Shown here in pieces: positions 33,611-40,782 of a DNA stretch of 64,000 bases. The stretch is taken from contig NZ_JAAKEJ010000004.1 of NCBI RefSeq assembly GCF_011039135.1, forward strand, positions 62,001 through 126,000. The letters run 5' to 3'. The first letter of the stretch is position 1, and every line of letters begins with the position of its first letter. Below the pieces are notes generated by a model. It saw only the letters and a list, made by a program, of their open reading frames with translations, made no database searches and had not been told where the DNA came from. The DNA comes from Desulfovibrio sp. ZJ209 (GTDB taxonomy: Bacteria > Desulfobacterota > Desulfovibrionia > Desulfovibrionales > Desulfovibrionaceae). Both the position numbers and the translations under genes were made by a program.

Positions 33611-33626
33611 TGGCATTCCCCTTGCA
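33611..33626 (+). promoter_or_regulatory. Sigma-54 (-24/-12) promoter of the 82-aa gene
   Basis: TGGCA at 33611 and TTGCA at 33622 with canonical GG-N10-GC spacing. It differs from the TGGCAC-N5-TTGCA consensus at one base. It lies about 80 bp before ATG 33707. Sigma-54 promoters need an enhancer-binding activator; none is encoded nearby and no upstream activator palindrome is obvious, since the flx terminator adjoins directly. Confidence 0.7.
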
Positions 33627-33706
33627 TACTAGTAGGCGTTCCCGCTCATGCGGCAATTTTGACGCACCCCGCCTGCGGGCGGTTTTTGGACCAAAGGAGA
33701 CTGACC

Positions 33707-33955
33707 ATGGAAATTTCCGGCATCCGTTCCGCGCTTCCCTTTGCCTTTCCCACGCTTGACAAGGATGGCGGCGAGGCCGCGCCCGCGCCGGTTGGAGACA
33801 TGGTCGACATCCACGCGCCCACCCTGCTCGACGACAGCGAGGTGGACGGCGTCCTCGACGACACCCTCTCCATGATCGCGCAGGACAATGTGGCGGCCCT
33901 GTCCGTCCACGGCGGCCTTTCCGAAAGCCGCGTCTTCGCCCTGCTCGGCATGTAG
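33707..33955 (+). CDS. Small acidic protein of unknown function (82 aa)
   Basis: An 82-aa protein starting [19 protein letters not shown], with AAAGGAG 9 bp before the ATG. It is acidic, has no cysteine, no signal peptide and no membrane span. The middle ([20 protein letters not shown]) is likely helical, and the C-terminal [18 protein letters not shown] looks like a second short helix. I do not recognise a family. It is a single-gene unit: a terminator and a sigma-54 promoter precede it and a strong hairpin terminator follows. The good ribosome site, codon usage like the neighbours and its own signals support a real gene. Confidence 0.75.
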   Translation: MEISGIRSALPFAFPTLDKDGGEAAPAPVGDMVDIHAPTLLDDSEVDGVLDDTLSMIAQDNVAALSVHGGLSESRVFALLGM

Positions 33956-34005
33956 CGCCCGGGCAGCCCCCGGGGCCGGCCTTTCGCGCCGCGCCCGCCG
34001 GGCAT

Positions 34006-34035
34006 TTGACAGCGCCGCCGGCGAAAGAGTATCAA
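34006..34035 (+). promoter_or_regulatory. Candidate sigma-70 promoter upstream of tyrS
   Basis: TTGACA (34006-34011), 18 bp, TATCAA (34030-34035). It reads into the hairpin at 34034-34082, which would lie at the very 5' end of the transcript, so either the promoter is spurious or initiation overlaps the terminator. Confidence 0.35.
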
Positions 34036-34082
34036 AATGCCGGGCCGTTCCGTCATGGTGACGGGGCGCCCGGCATTTTTTT
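34034..34082. terminator. Strong terminator hairpin between the 82-aa gene and tyrS
   Basis: Arms AAAATGCCGGGC (34034-34045) and GCCCGGCATTTT (34068-34079), with a second inner stem CCGTCA/TGACGG, followed by seven T on the plus strand. It ends the sigma-54 unit; the A-run on the left gives a weaker reverse terminator. Confidence 0.88.
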
Positions 34083-34158
34083 CCGGCCTTCCGGCAGGCG
34101 GGGCAGAAGCCCGCCTGCCGGATGCCCGGGCTCCACGTCAAGATACCGGCAGGCACTC

Positions 34159-35355
34159 ATGACCGACATTGACCGCCAGATGGCGCTCATCCGGCGCGGC
34201 GCGGCGGAAATCATCGACGAGGGCGAGCTTGCCGCCAAGCTGGCGGCCGGCCGCCCCCTGCGCGTCAAGGTGGGCTTCGACCCCACCGCGCCCGACCTGC
34301 ACCTCGGCCACACCGTGGTCATGCACAAGATGCGCCACTTCCAGGAGCTGGGGCACACGGTCATCTTCCTCATTGGCGACTTCACGGGCCGCATCGGCGA
34401 CCCCTCGGGCAAGAGCGAGACGCGCCCGCCGCTCACCGGGGAGCAGGTGCTCGCCAATGCCGCGACCTACAAGAGCCAGGTCTTCAAGATCCTCGACCCG
34501 GAAAAGACCATCGTGGAGTTCAACTCCCGCTGGTTCGGCCAGATGGGCGCCGCCGACTTCATCCGCCTCGCCGCGCACAGCACCGTCGCCCGCATGCTGG
34601 AGCGCGACGACTTTGAAAAGCGCTTCCGCGAGGAGCGGCCCATCTCCATCCACGAATTCCTCTATCCGCTCTGCCAGGGCTATGACTCCGTGGCGCTTCA
34701 GGCCGACGTGGAGATGGGCGGCACGGACCAGAAATTCAACCTGCTCATGGGCCGCAACCTGCAGGGCCACTACGGCCAGCCCGGCCAGAGCATCATCACC
34801 ATGCCGCTCCTCGAGGGCACGGACGGCGTGCGCAAGATGTCCAAGTCCTATGGCAACTATGTGGGCATCAGCGAGCCGCCCGAGCAGATGTTCGGCAAGC
34901 TCATGGCCATTTCCGACGAGCTCATGTGGCGCTATTACGAGCTGCTCTCGGCCAAAAGCCTTGAGGACATCGCCGCCCTGCGCGCCGAGGTGGAGGGCGG
35001 CAAAGTCCATCCCAAGGCCGCCAAGGAAGACCTGGCCTGCGAAATGGTGACGCGCTACCACGGCGAGGACGCGGCCAGGGCCGCGCGCCAGTCGTTCAAC
35101 GCGGTCTTTGCCGGGGGTTCCTTCCCGGCGGACGCGCCCGAATATGCCTGCGAGGCCGGCGAGGCCAGCACCCCGGCGGCGTTTCTCGAGGCCGCGGGCC
35201 TCGTCAAGAGCCGCGCCGAGGCCAAGCGCCTTGTCAAGGAAGGGGCGCTCAGCGCCAATGGCGAGCGCGTGAACGACGCGGCGGCGCCCCTTGCGGCCGG
35301 GAGTTACGAGGTCAGGCTCGGCAAGAAGCGCTTTTTGCGGCTCACGGTGCGCTGA
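34159..35355 (+). CDS. tyrS: Tyrosyl-tRNA synthetase
   Basis: 398 aa, class I synthetase that charges tRNA-Tyr. The HIGH-type motif is [13 protein letters not shown] (about residue 45) and the KMSKS motif is intact ([10 protein letters not shown], about 232). [14 protein letters not shown] is the tyrosine/tRNA pocket segment. The C-terminal S4-like domain ([27 protein letters not shown]) binds the tRNA. Length and motif style match the TyrZ-like subgroup. ATG 34159 is chosen over the longer frame from 34006, which would run through the terminator. Confidence 0.96.
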   Translation: MTDIDRQMALIRRGAAEIIDEGELAAKLAAGRPLRVKVGFDPTAPDLHLGHTVVMHKMRHFQELGHTVIFLIGDFTGRIGDPSGKSETRPPLTGEQVLANAATYKSQVFKILDPEKTIVEFNSRWFGQMGAADFIRLAAHSTVARMLERDDFEKRFREERPISIHEFLYPLCQGYDSVALQADVEMGGTDQKFNLLMGRNLQGHYGQPGQSIITMPLLEGTDGVRKMSKSYGNYVGISEPPEQMFGKLMAISDELMWRYYELLSAKSLEDIAALRAEVEGGKVHPKAAKEDLACEMVTRYHGEDAARAARQSFNAVFAGGSFPADAPEYACEAGEASTPAAFLEAAGLVKSRAEAKRLVKEGALSANGERVNDAAAPLAAGSYEVRLGKKRFLRLTVR

Positions 35356-35405
35356 GATCGCCTGCCGCCAGCGGCGGCGCCCGCATCCACCCACGGAGGC
35401 ACGAG

Positions 35406-36674
35406 ATGCACAAGCTCTATGTGGCAATGGTCGGCCTGCCGGGCCGGGGCAAATCCACCATGGCGCGCCGCATCCGCGACGGGCTCCTGGCGGAGGGCAT
35501 CGCCGCCAAGAGCTTCAATAATGGCGACATCCGGCGCCAGTTGCTCGGCGCCGAATCCACGGAGCCGGATTTCTACAATCCAGACAACAGCTTCGGGCGC
35601 CAGGCGCGCGAAATGATTGCCCGCCGCAACCTTGAAGAGGCGCAATCCTGGCTCGCTTCGGGCGACGGCGAGGTGGCCATCCTCGACGCCACCAACGCGA
35701 GCCGCGCGCGGCGCCAGTTCATCGAGTCCAAGCTGCGCGACCATCCCGTGCTCTTTGTGGAGTGCGTCAACGAGGACCCGCTCCTGCTCAACGCCTGCAT
35801 CCGGCGCAAGGCGGACCTGCCGGAATACGCGTCCTACACCAAGGACGAGGCGCTCAAGAGCTTCATGCAGCGCATCGAGTATTACGAGACCATCTACGAC
35901 CCGCTGACGGACGAAAAATACTGGATGTGTGTGGATTCCACGGCCAACCGCGTGCTGGCCGAGCGACCGTGCGAGAGCTCGCCCTATTATTCGGCCATCC
36001 GCGAGATCGTGGTCAGCGTGTGGACGCCCTGCCTCTACCTCGCGCGCCACGGCCAGACCGAGTTCAACGTCCAGGGCCGCATCGGCGGCGACCCGCCGCT
36101 CACCGCCAAGGGCCGCGCCCAGGCCCAGGCGCTGGCGCGCCACATGGAGGGGCGCCCCATCGACTGGGTGTTCACCTCCACGCGCATGCGCTCCCACGAG
36201 ACGGCGGCGCCCCTGCTGGAAAGCCACCCCGAGGCCCATGTCATGGCCCTGCGCGAATTTGACGAGATCTGGGCCGGCGACTGCGAGAACATGCTTTACT
36301 CGGAGATCCGCGAAAAAATGCCCGAGGTCACGGCGGCCCGCAACGCGGACAAGTACGCCTACGCCTATCCCAACGGCGAAAGCTACGCCATCCTGCGCGA
36401 GCGCGTGCAGCGCGGGCTTCGGCGCGCCCTCTTCCTCGCGGGCGACCAGCCCCTGCTCATCCTCGGGCACCAGGCCATCAACCGCGTGCTCGTGTCGCTC
36501 TTCCTGCGCCAGCGCACCGAAGATGTGCCCTATATCCACATCCCGCAGAACCAGTATTTCCACATCGCGCTCACGCCGCACCGCAAGCTCTTCGAGCGCA
36601 TCCCCTACGAGGGCAGCGGCGGCGTGCCCGTGGACAAGGACACGGCCCTCAAGGACCCGCAGATTTACGCCTGA
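35406..36674 (+). CDS. Bifunctional 6-phosphofructo-2-kinase/fructose-2,6-bisphosphatase-like protein
   Basis: 422 aa with the domain order of eukaryotic PFKFB enzymes. The N-terminal kinase (about 1-210) has Walker A GLPGRGKSTMARRI, then NNGDIRR, ILDATNASRARR and FVECVNEDPLLL. The C-terminal histidine phosphatase (about 215-410) has the catalytic LYLARHGQTEFNVQGRIGGD, a likely acid/base Glu in REFDEIWAGDCENM, and LLILGHQAINRVL with the second His. The predicted activity is synthesis and breakdown of fructose-2,6-bisphosphate, though bacterial homologues may act on other sugar phosphates. GGAGG precedes ATG 35406. It ends at a bidirectional terminator. Confidence 0.86.
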   Translation: MHKLYVAMVGLPGRGKSTMARRIRDGLLAEGIAAKSFNNGDIRRQLLGAESTEPDFYNPDNSFGRQAREMIARRNLEEAQSWLASGDGEVAILDATNASRARRQFIESKLRDHPVLFVECVNEDPLLLNACIRRKADLPEYASYTKDEALKSFMQRIEYYETIYDPLTDEKYWMCVDSTANRVLAERPCESSPYYSAIREIVVSVWTPCLYLARHGQTEFNVQGRIGGDPPLTAKGRAQAQALARHMEGRPIDWVFTSTRMRSHETAAPLLESHPEAHVMALREFDEIWAGDCENMLYSEIREKMPEVTAARNADKYAYAYPNGESYAILRERVQRGLRRALFLAGDQPLLILGHQAINRVLVSLFLRQRTEDVPYIHIPQNQYFHIALTPHRKLFERIPYEGSGGVPVDKDTALKDPQIYA

Positions 36675-36699
36675 GCCGGGGCGCAGACGCGGCGCAGCT

Positions 36700-36753
36700 A
36701 AAAAACACGCCGCCGGGATGCCATGCAAAGGCGCCCCGGCGGCTCATGTTTTT
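36700..36753. terminator. Bidirectional terminator between convergent genes
   Basis: GCCGCCGGG (36709-36717) pairs with CCCGGCGGC (36735-36743). A GTTTTT run follows on the plus side, and a run of six A (TTTTTT on the minus strand) flanks the left. It serves both the PFK-2/FBPase-2 gene and the hemerythrin gene. Confidence 0.85.
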
Positions 36754-36777
36754 AAGGCGTTTTGTGAATCCGGCGGC

Positions 36778-37206
36778 TCAGCTCTCCGCGGCTTCGGCCT
36801 CCTCCTCGCTCTCGAGATACTTCAGCAATTCCCGGTCATGGCCGAGGATATGCTTGCTCATCCACTTGCCGCAGATGTCGAGGAACTGGTGGATGGAATC
36901 CTCGGAATACTTCTTGTTTTCCATCCGGGAGTACAGGCGCGGCACGATGCGGTCGCGCATGCCGTCATGGATGGCCTTGTGCGCTTCATAATCCCGAAAG
37001 TCAATGGAGCGCATGTAGGCTTCCTCGTCCTCGAAATGCTTGACCACATAGGTGCGCAGATACTTGACGGCCTCGGCGGCGGCCCATTGCGTGTTGCCGC
37101 CCACGCGCACCATCTTGTGCAGGCGGTTGATGACGCGGAAAATTTCCCTGTGGGCATGGTCGATGCTTTCCACGCCGACTTCGTAGCGTTCGTGCCAATC
37201 CAGCAT
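36778..37206 (-). CDS. Bacteriohemerythrin
   Basis: 142-aa di-iron O2-binding protein. The ligand pattern is complete: H in SIDHAHREIF, H and E in HFEDEEAYM, H in YEAHKAIHDGM, and the final HILGHDREL. The first ATG of the frame (37218) is followed by a second at 37206 with GAGGT 5 bp upstream, which I use. Hemerythrins in sulfate reducers bind oxygen for sensing, storage or detoxification. It is a stand-alone gene, with no fused sensor domain. The acidic Glu/Ala tail is typical. Confidence 0.93.
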   Translation of the reverse strand: MLDWHERYEVGVESIDHAHREIFRVINRLHKMVRVGGNTQWAAAEAVKYLRTYVVKHFEDEEAYMRSIDFRDYEAHKAIHDGMRDRIVPRLYSRMENKKYSEDSIHQFLDICGKWMSKHILGHDRELLKYLESEEEAEAAES

Positions 37207-37338
37207 GCGGGACCTCACGGGTGACAGGTGACCGTGCCGGAAATCGGGAACACGGGAGAGTATCCCCTGCTACCATGGGGGCGGCTGCCCGTCAATGCCA
37301 AGGACGCTTTTGGCCCGGTGCCGGACGGAAGGCCGGCT

Positions 37339-38166
37339 TCAGCTCCCGGCGCGCGTGAGGTTGGGGCTCACCCCGAAGATGACGAGCTCCATCCAGTCCA
37401 GCGCAAAGTCCAGGGCGGCCTCGTCGCCGGCGAGGCTGTCCTCCATGATGCGCGCCTGCCGCTCCTCTGTCACCTCCACCCGCGAAAAGATGCGCATGGT
37501 CTCGATGAGCTCGCGGAACTTGTCGAGCTCAAAGAGGCAGAGGATGGCCATGGTGGCGAGCCTGGGCTCGAGCTGCCGCTCCGTGGCGCGCACCATGGCC
37601 ATGAGGCGCATGTAGCGGTCATTGAAGGCTGTGTAGGGCTCCATGCCCTCGTTGGCGAACCACTGGGCCGGCGTGCGCGCCGTGCCGTGGTCAAAGCCGC
37701 GGCAATGCTCCTCCCGCACGAGGAAGAAGCGCTCGTTCACGCCGTCCGTGCCCATGCGGGCGCCGCGCCCGAGCGGGTAGCAGCGGCAGGCGCCCGGGCG
37801 GTCCTCATAGACCGAGCAGCCGGCCGGGGTCACGAAGGGGCAGGGCGCGTCGGGGCTTTCGAGCATGCGCAGGAGCGGCAGGGGAAAGCCCGTATCCGGG
37901 AAGGAGCGCATGCTGGCGAAGGTGCGCAAAAAGTCCTCGCCGCTCATGCCGAGCTGGCGCCGCAGGCGCACCACGTCATAGGGCGTGAGCGGCAGGGTGA
38001 GCTCGGCGCAGCAGCGGTTGAAGCAGGGCATGTGCGGCCCGCAGTCGAAAACGAAGGTCTCGTCCGGGGCGAGCTCGGGCAGGCTTTCCAGCAGGTCGCG
38101 GCCTTCGTCCGTGTCGGGCTGGCTGGCCTCGATGTGGTCGGGGCCGGGCAGTTTGGTGCCGTCCAT
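37339..38166 (-). CDS. YkgJ-family cysteine cluster protein
   Basis: 275 aa. The N-terminal half has the CxxxCC...C...C pattern of the YkgJ/UPF0153 zinc- or iron-chelating family: CGPHMPCFNRCCAELTLPLTPYDVVRLRR, then APCPFVTPAGCSVYEDRPGACRCYPLG, and EEHCRGF. The C-terminal 130 residues are helical without a known motif. Function unknown beyond metal binding. GGAG precedes ATG 38166. It lies downstream of the PHP phosphatase gene with a 22-bp gap and is the last of the ribF-PHP-ykgJ run. Confidence 0.85.
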   Translation of the reverse strand: MDGTKLPGPDHIEASQPDTDEGRDLLESLPELAPDETFVFDCGPHMPCFNRCCAELTLPLTPYDVVRLRRQLGMSGEDFLRTFASMRSFPDTGFPLPLLRMLESPDAPCPFVTPAGCSVYEDRPGACRCYPLGRGARMGTDGVNERFFLVREEHCRGFDHGTARTPAQWFANEGMEPYTAFNDRYMRLMAMVRATERQLEPRLATMAILCLFELDKFRELIETMRIFSRVEVTEERQARIMEDSLAGDEAALDFALDWMELVIFGVSPNLTRAGS

Positions 38167-38188
38167 GGGCGCTCCGGGGCGCGGGCGT

Positions 38189-39022
38189 TCAGAACGCGAG
38201 GCGCCGTTTTTGGCGGTTGATGAAGATGACCGACGCCGCATAGCCGAAGGAGCGTGCGTAGTCGGCCAGGCGGTCGAAGGGGCGCCCCACGTCCGCGTGG
38301 CGGTGCGCGTCGGAGCCGAAGCAGATGTCCACCCCGGCCTCGGCCGCGAGGCGCATGATGGCAGGCGCCGGGTAAGGCTCGGCAAAGTCCAGGCGCAGGC
38401 CCGCGGCCGAGACCTCCATGGCCGTGCCGCTCTCGGCGAGGGCCGAAACGGCAGCCTCGAGCGGGGCCCGGCTTTCCGCGGCGCCGAGCCACGCATGGAA
38501 ATCGTCCACCGCCCGCAGCTTGATGAAATCCGGGTGCGAGGCCACGTCAACGAGGCCGCTTTTTACCATGGAGGCCATTTCGTAAAAATAGGCGGCAAAG
38601 CGGGCGAAGCGCTCCTCGCGCGGGACTTCCGGCCCCCAGTTGGCCACCGCGCCCACAGACATGCCGTCAAGGTAGTGCAGGGAGCCGAGCACATAGTCGA
38701 AGGGCCATGCGGCCACAAGCTCGCGCATATAGCCGGGGCGCGAGGGCAGCCAGTCCAGCTCCAGCCCGAGGAGGATGCGCGGGCCGTCGGCGCCGGGCTG
38801 GGCGGATTTTTCCCTGAGTCGCAGCACCTCGGCCGCATAGCGCGGGAATTCGGCGGCGAGGTCGCCGGTATAGAGCGCGCAGGAAAAGCCCCCGGGCAGC
38901 GGTGAATGCTCGGAAAAGCCGAACCACGCGAGCCCGGCCGCCTTGGCCTGCGCGGCCATGGCGGCCACATCGGCCGTGCCGTGCGAGGCCGTGGTGTGGT
39001 TGTGCATGTCGGCAAGGATCAT
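38189..39022 (-). CDS. PHP-domain phosphatase (histidinol-phosphatase HisK-like)
   Basis: 277 aa. PHP metal-ligand motifs: ILADMHNHTTASHGTAD at the N-terminus, FSEHSPLP, GLELDWLP (Glu ligand), DVASHPDFIKL and GSDAHRHADVGRPF near the C-terminus. These match trinuclear metal phosphoesterases such as HisK, which would give histidinol from its phosphate. hisI and hisG lie 3.7 kb away on the other strand, so this could supply the missing histidine step, but a different phosphate ester cannot be excluded. Its ATG overlaps the ribF stop by 4 bp. Confidence 0.86.
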   Translation of the reverse strand: MILADMHNHTTASHGTADVAAMAAQAKAAGLAWFGFSEHSPLPGGFSCALYTGDLAAEFPRYAAEVLRLREKSAQPGADGPRILLGLELDWLPSRPGYMRELVAAWPFDYVLGSLHYLDGMSVGAVANWGPEVPREERFARFAAYFYEMASMVKSGLVDVASHPDFIKLRAVDDFHAWLGAAESRAPLEAAVSALAESGTAMEVSAAGLRLDFAEPYPAPAIMRLAAEAGVDICFGSDAHRHADVGRPFDRLADYARSFGYAASVIFINRQKRRLAF

Positions 39023-39960
39023 GCGGGCTCCGGGTGTTCGCCGTCCTCCGCCAGCAGGCGCCGGGCTAGCGCCACATCGGCGCCTATCTGGCGGCCGAGC
39101 GCGGCCGCATCGGGGAAGCGCTGCTCCCCGCGCAGGCGCGCCACGAACTCGAGGCGCAGGTCCTCGCCGTAGAAGTCGCCTTCCGCATCCAGCAAAAAGC
39201 TCTCCACGGTGAGGCGGTCGCCCCCGAAGGTGGGCTTCATGCCGATATTGGTCACGGCGTCGAAGCGCCGCCCCCCGCAGCGCGCGCGCGTTGCATAGAC
39301 GCCGTTTGCCGGCAGCGCCGTGGCCGCGCCGTCGAGGTTGGCCGTGGGAAAGCCCAGGCCCCGGCCCCTGCCCTCGCCGTGCGCCACCTGCCCCGAAACC
39401 GCATAGGGGCGCCCCAAAAGGCGCCGCGCCAGTGCCACGTCGCCTGCGGCAAGGCATTCCCGAAGGCGCGTGGAGCTCACGGGCGCGCCGTCGGCGAGCA
39501 CCGCGCCCACCTGCTCCACGCCGAAGCCCATGCCGCGCCCGAGCTGCCGCAAAAGTTCCGGGTGGCCGCTGCGGCCCCTGCCGAGGGTGAAGTCATGCCC
39601 CACAACGAGTTCGCGCGGCCTGAGCGGCAAGAGGTAGCCGCGCACGAAGTCTTCGGGCGTGAGCGCCGCGAGCCCGCGCGTGAAGGGCAGCTCGAGGATG
39701 TGGCGCACGCCAAGGCGATCCAGGAGGGCGAAGCGCTCGGCCCGCGTGCTCAGGGGCGCGTGCGGGCGCTCGGGTGTGAGCACGGTGCGCGGGTGCGGGC
39801 GAAAGGTCACGAGCACGCAGTCAAGGCCGCGGGCGCCGCAGACCTCGAGCGTGCGCCGCACGAGCGCCTGGTGCCCCAAGTGCACGCCGTCGAAGTTGCC
39901 GATGGTCACGCCCGTGGCAGGCAGCGCGGCAAAGGCGGCGGGAGTGTCGGCGATCTGCAT
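39019..39960 (-). CDS. ribF: Bifunctional riboflavin kinase/FAD synthetase
   Basis: 313 aa. The N-terminal FMN adenylyltransferase has GNFDGVHLGHQALVRRTLE (the HxGH nucleotidyl-transfer motif) and a C-terminal-adjacent VSSTRLRECLAAGDV; the C-terminal flavokinase domain has GQVAHGEGRGRGLGFPTANL and GVYATRARCGGRRFDAVTNIG. It makes FMN and FAD, needed here by AprA, Qmo, Hdr and the flavoproteins. The stop overlaps the next gene by 4 bp. Confidence 0.96.
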   Translation of the reverse strand: MQIADTPAAFAALPATGVTIGNFDGVHLGHQALVRRTLEVCGARGLDCVLVTFRPHPRTVLTPERPHAPLSTRAERFALLDRLGVRHILELPFTRGLAALTPEDFVRGYLLPLRPRELVVGHDFTLGRGRSGHPELLRQLGRGMGFGVEQVGAVLADGAPVSSTRLRECLAAGDVALARRLLGRPYAVSGQVAHGEGRGRGLGFPTANLDGAATALPANGVYATRARCGGRRFDAVTNIGMKPTFGGDRLTVESFLLDAEGDFYGEDLRLEFVARLRGEQRFPDAAALGRQIGADVALARRLLAEDGEHPEPA

Positions 39961-39978
39961 GGCTGGGGCTCGGGGCGC

Positions 39979-40452
39979 TCAGATCAGGCGGTCGAAGATG
40001 AAGCGGTACACCTTGCGGATGTGGAGGGCCAGCTTGAGCGTGAGGGTGCGCTGCGCCTTTTCGTCCCGCTCGGCGAAGGAGGTGAGATGCCGCGCCACCT
40101 CGTTGAAATCCGCGTCGCCCGTGGGCTGGAGCATGCCCCAGTACTGGCGCGCCCGCTCCGCCGTCTGGCGGGCGCCCTTGTCGGGGTGGCGCGTGAGGTG
40201 GCCATGGAGGAAGGACGCAAACATGGCGTCCGCATCGTTGGGGAAGGAGCGGGAAAGGGCCAGGCGCCAGAGCGCGATGTACAGGCCGCGCAGCTCGAGG
40301 CCCATCTGGCGGCGCCGCAAAAACTGGAAGCGCCCCACGCCCATGAGCTCAAGCTCGGCCGTGAAGTCCGCGTCGTCCAGGAGGGCGGCGAAATTGTCCA
40401 GCGCCACCTGGGTGATGCCGGGCGATTCGTCTGGCTCCGCGAGATACTGCAT
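39979..40452 (-). CDS. Conserved-looking helical protein of unknown function
   Basis: 157 aa, all-helical by appearance, without cysteines, signal peptide or membrane spans. Notable segments: QFLRRRQMGLELRGLYIALWRLAL, FASFLHGHLTRHPDKGARQTAERARQYWGML, TLKLALHIRKVYRFIFDRLI at the end. No family recognised. CGGAG precedes ATG 40452 at proper distance, and ribF starts 18 bp after the stop, so it is probably the leading gene of that operon. Repeat copy 4 lies 84 bp upstream. Confidence 0.75.
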   Translation of the reverse strand: MQYLAEPDESPGITQVALDNFAALLDDADFTAELELMGVGRFQFLRRRQMGLELRGLYIALWRLALSRSFPNDADAMFASFLHGHLTRHPDKGARQTAERARQYWGMLQPTGDADFNEVARHLTSFAERDEKAQRTLTLKLALHIRKVYRFIFDRLI

Positions 40453-40535
40453 GGACGCTCCGTGCAATGGACTGAAGGCGTGGTTGTAGGTTTGAGTTGT
40501 CGTCCTCGTGCAGGCGCGTTGTTGCTGCCCGTTTA

Positions 40536-40725
40536 ATGTCGAAATTATCCGTCAAAAACAGCCTTTTCGGTGCTGGCCGCGTCAGAGAAAAATTTCCTCG
40601 GTCGAGTACTTGAGTACACTCCCTTCGGAAATTTTTATCTTCCTTGCCAGCCCCGAAAAATCTTATTTTTTAGGATTCTTCCGACACCAGCACCCGTCTT
40701 CCGCTTCGCTCCAGACGGAAGGAGG
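40536..40725 (+). repeat. Five-copy intergenic element, copy 4 (short form)
   Basis: Outer arms 40564-40577 and 40646-40659 (13 of 14 bp paired, one T-C mismatch). The core stem AAAAATTTCC 40588-40597 pairs with GGAAATTTTT 40627-40636 around GTACTTGAGTAC. The terminal CCGTCT...AGACGG hairpin ends near 40718. An ATG at 40536 opens a 25-codon frame [11 protein letters not shown]... ending in the core. It fills most of the 330-bp gap between the 157-aa gene and the helicase; I see nothing else there. Confidence 0.85.
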
Positions 40726-40782
40726 AAAAATCAATTGCCGCGTCTTGCTGTCACACCCAAAGTGCCCGCCGCCATGGGGCCG

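Noticed and set aside
34034-34158. T-box or attenuator leader of tyrS
   Set aside because: There is no T-box consensus or specifier loop, and the hairpin begins at the promoter -10, so it is better explained as the terminator of the preceding small gene.
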